Source of the DNA: Planctomycetota bacterium
GTDB taxonomy: Bacteria; Planctomycetota; Planctomycetia; Pirellulales; Pirellulaceae
Reading direction: 5' to 3'
DNA length: 32,349 nt
Assembly: GCA_027622275.1 (NCBI GenBank)
Contig: JAQBZB010000078.1
Coordinates: 1-32,349 of the forward strand
This document shows positions 17,103 to 23,412 of the stretch, one piece after another; position 1 is the first letter of the stretch, and every line of letters begins with the position of its first letter. Under the pieces are notes generated by a model. That model was given only the letters and a program-made list of their open reading frames with translations, did not search any database and was not told where the DNA came from. A program made the position numbers and the translations under genes.

Positions 17103-17195
17103 GCTGTTAATACCTTTGGAAAGAGTCTGGCGGGGCAGCGAGAGATTCTACGGAATGTTGAAAACTCGGGTCAACGGACGATCTTGAAGAATCGG

Positions 17196-17262
17196 GCACG
17201 TGGATACGTGGATTTTCGCTCCGCGAAAATATGCTCGTTCGCGGGAGCGAACGGCCACGTGC
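17196..17262. repeat. Nested palindromes, cruciform-like intergenic element
   Basis: The outer arms GCACGTGG (17196-17203) and CCACGTGC (17255-17262) enclose two inner hairpins: ATTTTCGC/GCGAAAAT at 17212-17230 and CGTTCGC/GCGAACG-type at 17236-17253. Together they would fold as a three-way structure. It lies between the kinase gene end and the dsbD-like start. The rest of the 298-nt gap shows nothing recognisable. Confidence 0.65.
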
Positions 17263-17400
17263 AAGTCTTTCAACCATTATCGACCCGTCGTGTCGTTCAT
17301 TCGGTGAGGTGGAGTACAAAGACGTTCGCTGTTACAGGCCCGTTACCTTTGGTCTACGACACCGATCGCCGTCGGTGAATTTGACTCACCGAACTGACCA

Positions 17401-20400
17401 TTAGGAACCACGTTCGACATCACCTGATGGCGGTTCTGGCTGCGGGGGACGCGGACGATTGCCGGGGCCTCGGTCGCTGCCCGGAGGCCGCCATTCTTCG
17501 CGTCGCTCGGAATCGCCCCACTTTTCCTGTGGCAGATACTTCTTCATGTTCTCCGTCGCTGCCGCGGCTGCTTCTTCGTCGCCGAGTTCGGCATTTGCCG
17601 CAGCAAGCCGTTTGTACAGATAACCCACATAGCCTTGATGTCGTGGGTCCACACCCGCATCCGCGAGCGGCTTGGTCTTGTCGATACACGCTTGCAGTTG
17701 TTCGCGAGCTTGTAGCAACCACTCCGGGTGAATCTCGCCACCGGCCTCTTTGACTTTCCGAAAATGCCCGAGCAACATATCGGCGTAGGAATTCCGAGTG
17801 AAGATTGCCCGTATGCTGGTTGAGATGGACGTTTCTGACGCGTTCAGCGAATCGTACAATCGAATCGCGTCTTGAAAGTGCAGTTGCGCATCTTCAAAAC
17901 GACCGGCGCAGCTGAAGAGCATGGCGAGCCCGCCTCGCACGCCTAGTTGTGATTGCACGTAATCGGGTACGCCTGGGTGATCGCGATGCAACTCATCGAG
18001 CAACTTGGCGGCGGTCAACGCTCGCGACTCGATATTCGCCAATTCGTCTTCGGAGGGCGGCTGCCAAAATCGATACAATCCGGTTGTATAGACCGTACTC
18101 AGCGTGAATCGATAGTCCGGGTTCTCCGGGTATCGCGCGACCAGATCCTCCAGCAAGCTGATTGCCTTGGTGATCGACTGGTCCGATTTGTCGCGATCCT
18201 CGAATCGCAGAGTCCGCGGACGCTCGGCGTAGCAAAGTGCGAGAAGCTGCTGATAATCGGGCACTTTGTATTCCGCCGTAAGTTCTTCGAGCAACGCGAT
18301 GGCGCGTTCGATGTTTTCCGACTCGCGCCCGAAGTCGTCAACGTGACGAAAGTTCGAACGGGGACGCGCGCCTTCACCGGAGCGAACGCCCTCACCAGGA
18401 GACGGCGGTGGTCCGCCCTTGCCGTCGCGTCGTGACCCGCCTCGCTTGCCGTTGGGCGATCCAAAGCCGGGGCCTTGCGATGGGACCGGACCGTCAAACC
18501 GATGAACTCGCAGATAGAAACTCCGCGCCAATTCGTAGCGCACTTCCGGAGGCGACGACTTTGTCGCGACAGGTTCCAAGATAGCTCGCGCGTTCTCAAA
18601 GGCGTCGCGCGCCTGGTCGAACTTAAACGAACTGCGAAGGACTTCGCCCAGCTGGTTGTAAATGCCGGCCAACGCCGCCGCTTGCTTGGGATCGGTTTTT
18701 CCACCATCCTCCAATTGCGAGTACATCGCGATCGCCTGCCGATACGCCTGCTGGGCCTGGCCGTATTGCCCGAGTCGCTGGCGGATATCGCCGACGCGCC
18801 GATTGGCCTCCGCAATTCGCTGGCGGAACTCGTCGGTGTCGTCACCTTGCTTCGCGAGTTTGCGGTAAAAGACTAGCATCTCGTCCAGCAGTGCCGCCGC
18901 CTCGTTCGACAACACCGGTTGCGTGTTGACATTGAAGTCGGCGCTCTCCTCGGTGACGACGGCAAAGTCCTCGGGCGAGACGTAACGGTGCGGTGCCAAA
19001 CGATCGAAGATCTTGTCGAGTGCGTCCCAAGCCAACTCGGAAGTGGCTTCGGCCTTGACTCGCTGTTCGCGCTCGCTGGTTTCAGCCTTCTCCGCCAAGT
19101 CTTTCGCGTGCTTCGTGCGAACGTAGGCGGTGATGAACACGATGGCGACTAACAAGAGCAGCGAAATCGCCAATCCTGACAGTGTTGCGACCGCCGGATT
19201 GCGCCGTGACCAGCGAAGTAGCCGTTCAGCAACGTTGGCGCGGCGAGCCTGGATGGGGCGGTCTTCGAGGAAGCGTTGCAAGTCTTCCGATAGCTCGGCC
19301 GATGTTTGGTATCGCGCGTCGGGCTCGGTGGCGATCGCCTTCAAGATGATCGTTTCCAAGTCGCGGGGAATCGACGCGTTGATGCGCCGAGGTCGCTCGG
19401 GTTCGAGCGAGCCGGAGTCGTGCAGGAAGCTGCGTTTGCGTTGCGTCTCGTCAAAGGCCGGCTTGAGCGTGAGCAACTCGTACAACGTCAGGCCGAGGCT
19501 ATAGATATCGCTGCGCGCGTCGGCCGCGCCCAGAAACTGTTCGGGAGCCATGTAACGCAAGGTGCCGACAATATCGCCGGTGCGGCTGACATCGTCGTGC
19601 TCCATCGCTTTTGCCAAACCAAAGTCCGCGACCCAAATCGTGCCACCTTCGTCAATCAGCAGGTTGGCTGGCTTGATGTCTCGATGCAGCGTTCCTTGAC
19701 GGTGAGCGTAGTTCAGCGCGTTGGCGACCTGAACTCCGATCCTCGCGATACTCTGCCAGTAAGCCATGCCGAATCGCGCGGTCGCCGCGGGCGTAGACTC
19801 GCGCGCGACGTCCGGGTTGGCGGCCTCTGAAGTTTCGACGCCGTCGGTGAGTTCGAAAGAGAGATCGTCGATAAGAATCGAGTCGCCTTGATCCGGGGCG
19901 ATCGTCGTGAGGGCCGTTCGATTGCTGTCGGTCCCAGAACTCGGCTCGTTCCCCGATTCGTAGCCGGCGCCCCAAGTATTGTCCGCTTTCGCAAGCGATC
20001 GCAACTCGCCGAGCACGAGGGTTCGTGCGACGCTGCCCACATTATAGGCTCGTTTCGCGCGAGGCGCCGGCGTGGCTTCGATGCCGTCTCCAGCCGCCAG
20101 GTGCTTGAGTTGCGGAATGATCTCGTCGAGCCCGGCACCGCGAATGAACTGCATCACGTAGTAATGAAACCCATCCTGCTCGCCGACGCCAAGGATCGGC
20201 ACGATGTTCGTATGGTGCAGCTTGGCCGCCGTCTTGGCCTCGCGACGAAAACGCCGCAAGTGCTTGTCGTCCAACAGCGACTGCTTCGGCAACACCTTCA
20301 CCGCCACACGCCGCCCGAGCGACTCTTGTTCGGCTTCGTAGACGATCCCCATTCCACCGCGACCAATCTCGCGAATGATACGCAGGTCACCAAGCCGTTC

Positions 20401-20628
20401 GATCTTGGTGGGTCCGAGCGAAGCTCGCCCGCCACTCGATACTTCCTTGTCCAGCTTCAGGTTTTCCATCGCCGCAATGGTCGGGAATAGATCGCGAATC
20501 TGCTCGGCCCACTGCGGATGCGCGGTCGCGTACTCTTCCACGGTCGGCCGTTCGCCGTCTCGCAGTCGATCGACGAATTCCGCCGCGAGAAACTCGACTG
20601 GATCACGATCCACTGTTGGCTCAGGCAT
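17401..20628 (-). CDS. Membrane Ser/Thr protein kinase with C-terminal TPR-like region
   Basis: The protein has 1075 residues from ATG 20628 (AAGGA 7 nt upstream). A short N-terminal helical segment (PVEFLAAEFVDRLRDGERP) is typical of planctomycete kinases. The Hanks kinase domain has GRGGMG near residue 89, AVK with Lys111, HRDIKPANLL (316-325), DFGLAK (336-341) and APEQ, so it should be active. An unusual insert of about 110 residues, low in complexity, separates the hinge region (about 175) from the helix before HRD. One membrane helix follows (about 478-501), then a TPR-like helical region and a Pro/Gly/Arg-rich linker (GPPPSPGEGVRSGEGARPRS). The C-terminal tail is charged and Pro-rich. 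Its start overlaps the sigma factor stop by 8 nt, so the two are co-expressed and probably act together in signalling. Confidence 0.92.
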   Translation of the reverse strand: MPEPTVDRDPVEFLAAEFVDRLRDGERPTVEEYATAHPQWAEQIRDLFPTIAAMENLKLDKEVSSGGRASLGPTKIERLGDLRIIREIGRGGMGIVYEAEQESLGRRVAVKVLPKQSLLDDKHLRRFRREAKTAAKLHHTNIVPILGVGEQDGFHYYVMQFIRGAGLDEIIPQLKHLAAGDGIEATPAPRAKRAYNVGSVARTLVLGELRSLAKADNTWGAGYESGNEPSSGTDSNRTALTTIAPDQGDSILIDDLSFELTDGVETSEAANPDVARESTPAATARFGMAYWQSIARIGVQVANALNYAHRQGTLHRDIKPANLLIDEGGTIWVADFGLAKAMEHDDVSRTGDIVGTLRYMAPEQFLGAADARSDIYSLGLTLYELLTLKPAFDETQRKRSFLHDSGSLEPERPRRINASIPRDLETIILKAIATEPDARYQTSAELSEDLQRFLEDRPIQARRANVAERLLRWSRRNPAVATLSGLAISLLLLVAIVFITAYVRTKHAKDLAEKAETSEREQRVKAEATSELAWDALDKIFDRLAPHRYVSPEDFAVVTEESADFNVNTQPVLSNEAAALLDEMLVFYRKLAKQGDDTDEFRQRIAEANRRVGDIRQRLGQYGQAQQAYRQAIAMYSQLEDGGKTDPKQAAALAGIYNQLGEVLRSSFKFDQARDAFENARAILEPVATKSSPPEVRYELARSFYLRVHRFDGPVPSQGPGFGSPNGKRGGSRRDGKGGPPPSPGEGVRSGEGARPRSNFRHVDDFGRESENIERAIALLEELTAEYKVPDYQQLLALCYAERPRTLRFEDRDKSDQSITKAISLLEDLVARYPENPDYRFTLSTVYTTGLYRFWQPPSEDELANIESRALTAAKLLDELHRDHPGVPDYVQSQLGVRGGLAMLFSCAGRFEDAQLHFQDAIRLYDSLNASETSISTSIRAIFTRNSYADMLLGHFRKVKEAGGEIHPEWLLQAREQLQACIDKTKPLADAGVDPRHQGYVGYLYKRLAAANAELGDEEAAAAATENMKKYLPQEKWGDSERREEWRPPGSDRGPGNRPRPPQPEPPSGDVERGS

Positions 20629-21274
20629 GACTTGGTCCTTGTGAATCGAAGAAGCCTGGAACACGCTTGAGAACGTCCTTCAGTCGGGCGACCGCGCGTA
20701 CATAGCGAATGCTGGCCGCCTTTTGTTGAATGCCGAGCGACTCCGCAACCTCGCTGTTGGTTAGCTCTTCGAAGTGACGCAGCGCGAGTACCTCTTGGTC
20801 GATCGGGTCCATTGTTTCGAGCGCCTCTTCCAGCTGTTGGATCATCTCCGCTTTAACCGCCGCCTGGCTGGGCGACGTCATGGCACCTAGCAATTGGGCG
20901 GCCAGGCAAACCGAAGTCGCTTGCGTGTAGGCGGGGCGATTCATAGAGACTTCTCGATTGGCGTTTCGCATTTGGGCACCGAGGTGCCGACGATGGACGT
21001 CGATCATGGTTTGGCTGACGACCAAACGGAGCCAAACAAAGAACGACTTGGACGGATCTTCGAGGTAATGGTGGACTCGCTGGGCGGCATCCAGGTAGGC
21101 TTCCTGAAGGATGTCGTCCGCGTCCACACGTCCCCCCAAACGCCTGTCCAGCCGGAAGTTGACCATCCGCCACAGCCGATCGCGATGTCGCGAAAACAGT
21201 TCGGCCAGCGCATGCTCGTCTCCTTGCTTCAGGCGATCGACGAGTTGTTCGTTGAGTCCGTCGCTGGTGCTCAT
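20621..21274 (-). CDS. Sigma-70 family (planctomycete ECF-like) sigma factor coupled to the kinase
   Basis: The protein has 217 residues. Region 2 includes ALAELFSRHRDRLWRMVNFR, DADDILQEAYLDAAQRV and SFFVWLRLVVSQTMIDVHRR. Region 4 includes MDPIDQEVLALRHFEELTN and SEVAESLGIQQKAASIRYVR. Between them is a linker rich in Ala/Gln (MNRPAYTQATSV...). This belongs to the ECF groups that accompany Ser/Thr kinases in planctomycetes and may be controlled by phosphorylation rather than by an anti-sigma factor; that link is inference from the gene order. The stop lies 8 nt inside the kinase gene. The start is ATG 21274. Confidence 0.9.
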   Translation of the reverse strand: MSTSDGLNEQLVDRLKQGDEHALAELFSRHRDRLWRMVNFRLDRRLGGRVDADDILQEAYLDAAQRVHHYLEDPSKSFFVWLRLVVSQTMIDVHRRHLGAQMRNANREVSMNRPAYTQATSVCLAAQLLGAMTSPSQAAVKAEMIQQLEEALETMDPIDQEVLALRHFEELTNSEVAESLGIQQKAASIRYVRAVARLKDVLKRVPGFFDSQGPSHA

Positions 21275-21564
21275 CCAAGTCTCAATAACGGAGAGGGGTC
21301 GATCCAGTCTACAGGTTTTCGAATGCCTAGAAGCAAGAAGGCGGTGCAGTGATTAGCCGCGAATCGCAAACAACCCGCCGGTGCTCCGTCGCCGAAAAAA
21401 ATTTGAAATGTTTCGGTAGAAAAACCGACACTCCTCCGTTTCTACCTCTGACCCAACGCGGTGTTGTGCGAGCGAAGGCCCTGGTTGGCCGGGGACGTCG
21501 CCGCACAATGTCATATTTATCAATGATTTACAGTGAATTCCTCCAACAAAGGCTGTAGACCAAG

Positions 21565-22182
21565 ATGGTCCGATTCTCCGATTCGTCCGCCGCATCCGAC
21601 CCAGACGCCCAGCTGATGCTCCAGGTACGAGCGGGCTCGGAGCAGGCGTTTAACGAACTGGTTGAGCGGTACGAAGATCGTGTCCGTGGCATTATAACCC
21701 ACCTGATGGGAGGCATCGCTTACGCAGACGATTTGACGCAGGATGTGTTCCTCCGAGTTTACCGTGCGAGAGGCTCGTACGTCGTCGGGGCGAAGTTCTC
21801 GACATGGTTGTTCACGATCGTCAATAACGTCGTCTCCAATGCCCGGCGGGGCTTGGCTCGTCGCCGCGAGATCAGCTTCGATCGAGATGCCGCCGGAGGC
21901 CATCGGCCCGCCGAGTCCTTGTCGCGGCATCGTCACGATGCGGCGCCAAGCCACAACGCGGAATCCAAGGAAGTGGCCTCGTTGGTGCGAGGTTGTATCA
22001 ATCGGCTCGTCCCGCGTCAGCGAGCGGCAGTCGAGCTATGCGACATCGAAGGTTTGAGCTACTCGCGGGTCGCCAAAGCCATTGGCACCAGCCCCGATGC
22101 CGCCAAGTCGCTGATCCATCGCGGTCGATTGAATCTGAAACAAATGCTGGCAACACACGTTCTCAAGGGGAACGTACTGTAA
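21565..22182 (+). CDS. ECF sigma factor (RpoE-like)
   Basis: The protein has 205 residues. Region 2 reads AFNELVERYEDRVRGIITHL, then YADDLTQDVFLRVYRARGSY and FSTWLFTIVNNVVSNARRGL, a classical RpoE-like pattern. Region 4 reads VPRQRAAVELCDIEGLSYSR then VAKAIGTSPDAAKSLIHRGR. A His/Arg-rich linker (about 105-135) joins them. It starts at ATG 21565 with only a weak ribosome binding site. A secreted Spy-like protein gene follows 106 nt downstream on the same strand, and no membrane anti-sigma factor is present. The 290-nt gap upstream separates it from the divergent kinase-linked sigma gene and shows no recognisable promoter. Confidence 0.9.
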   Translation: MVRFSDSSAASDPDAQLMLQVRAGSEQAFNELVERYEDRVRGIITHLMGGIAYADDLTQDVFLRVYRARGSYVVGAKFSTWLFTIVNNVVSNARRGLARRREISFDRDAAGGHRPAESLSRHRHDAAPSHNAESKEVASLVRGCINRLVPRQRAAVELCDIEGLSYSRVAKAIGTSPDAAKSLIHRGRLNLKQMLATHVLKGNVL

Positions 22183-22288
22183 GGCCAGCTGACCGAAACG
22201 TGTCCGCATAGTCCGGTCGTGCGAACATGCCAATAAGAACCGGCACGCCATGGTGGCCCAGGTAATACACACCAGAAGGAGTTTAGAG

Positions 22289-23149
22289 ATGCGAAGTCCA
22301 AAGTTATTCTCGTTGTTGACGGCACTAGCACTTGTCGCCGTCGTCGCTGTGCAAGCTGATGCGCAGCAAGGTGGCGGCCAAGGTGGTCGAGGTCGCGGTG
22401 GTGTTCCGGGCGGTGGATTTGGGGGACCCGGCGGCGGCGGCAAGCTTGGCTTGCTTCGCCGTGATGAAGTCAAGAAAGAACTAGAACTGCTCGATGAGCA
22501 GAACGCAGATATCGACAAGTTGAACGAAGAGCTTCGGTCACAACGTTCCTCGGCTTTCGCAGCTATCCAGAACTTGCCCGAAGCGGAACGCCGAGCCGCC
22601 ATCGAGAAGCTTCAGGCGGAACGCAATGCACTTTCGCAAGAGGAGCGGGACAAGCAAGACGCGGAACGTCGCGCGCAGGCACTTGCCCAACAAACGGAAG
22701 CCGATGCGAAGCTCGCCGAGATTCTTCTGCCACACCAGATGGATCGGCTGAGCCAAATCGAGTTGCAACAACTAGGGATTGGTGCCTTGCTGACGGAAGC
22801 CGTTGCGAAAGAACTCGGTTTGTCTGACGCAGTGAAAGCGGACATCGAGTCAACAACACGAGCCAGCGGCGAGAAGGCGCGAGCTGAAATACAAGCACTC
22901 TTCCAAGCTGGAAACCGGGACGGCATCCGCGAGAAGATGGAAGCCATCCAAACAGGAATCGAAACTGAAGTCCTGGCCAAGCTGACTCAAAGCCAACGCG
23001 ATAAGTTCGCCGAAATGAAAGGCGAGACTCTCGATCTGCCGCGATTCGGATTCGGCGGCGCGGGCGGCGCGGGCGGGCAGCGCGGTCGCGGCGGTGCTGG
23101 CGGACAAGGTGGTCAAGGCGGTGGAAGACCACAACGTCCTGCTCAATAA
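22289..23149 (+). CDS. Secreted helical protein with Spy-like LTxxQ segments and Gly-rich ends
   Basis: The protein has 286 residues from ATG 22289, with a strong AAGGAG site at 22276-22281. It has a signal peptide ending QADAQ, then a Gly/Gln-rich stretch (GGGQGGRGRGGVPGG). A long helical part (about 60-250), very rich in Glu, Gln, Ala and Arg, includes LLPHQMDRLSQIELQQLG and LTQSQRDKFAEMKGE. These resemble the LTxxQ motifs of Spy/CpxP/CnrX-type periplasmic proteins. The C-terminus is a second Gly/Arg repeat (GGAGGAGGQRGRGGAGGQ). It may be a periplasmic chaperone or stress sensor; its place directly after an ECF sigma gene fits that. I could not identify a characterised homologue. A terminator follows at 23181-23232. 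Confidence 0.7.
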   Translation: MRSPKLFSLLTALALVAVVAVQADAQQGGGQGGRGRGGVPGGGFGGPGGGGKLGLLRRDEVKKELELLDEQNADIDKLNEELRSQRSSAFAAIQNLPEAERRAAIEKLQAERNALSQEERDKQDAERRAQALAQQTEADAKLAEILLPHQMDRLSQIELQQLGIGALLTEAVAKELGLSDAVKADIESTTRASGEKARAEIQALFQAGNRDGIREKMEAIQTGIETEVLAKLTQSQRDKFAEMKGETLDLPRFGFGGAGGAGGQRGRGGAGGQGGQGGGRPQRPAQ

Positions 23150-23180
23150 CGACTCCGGTAGGTCTGACGCGTTTTCAACG

Positions 23181-23232
23181 GCCACTGGTGTCACGCCCGC
23201 AATCGAGGCGTGCTGCCAGTGGCGTTTCTTTT
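23181..23232 (+). terminator. Intrinsic terminator after the Spy-like gene
   Basis: The stem GCCACTGG...CACGCC / GGCGTG...CCAGTGGC has a three-base internal mismatch and a 9-nt loop. It is followed by TTTCTTTT (23225-23232). It begins 31 nt after the stop codon. The remaining 180 nt up to the end of the convergent operon show nothing clear. Confidence 0.7.
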
Positions 23233-23412
23233 GAATGTTTGTTGGTCTTCACGTCTCCGACGAGAAGGAGGCTGTGTGCAATGCGACATCTCCAAACGGG
23301 CATCTAACGTTTAACTCGATGTTCCTGGCGTAACATTCGCCGGACTTATGAGCGTTCGGAAATCGAGAGGTTCACGACTTCTTTGACCCGCACCACATCG
23401 CCTTACGAAACA

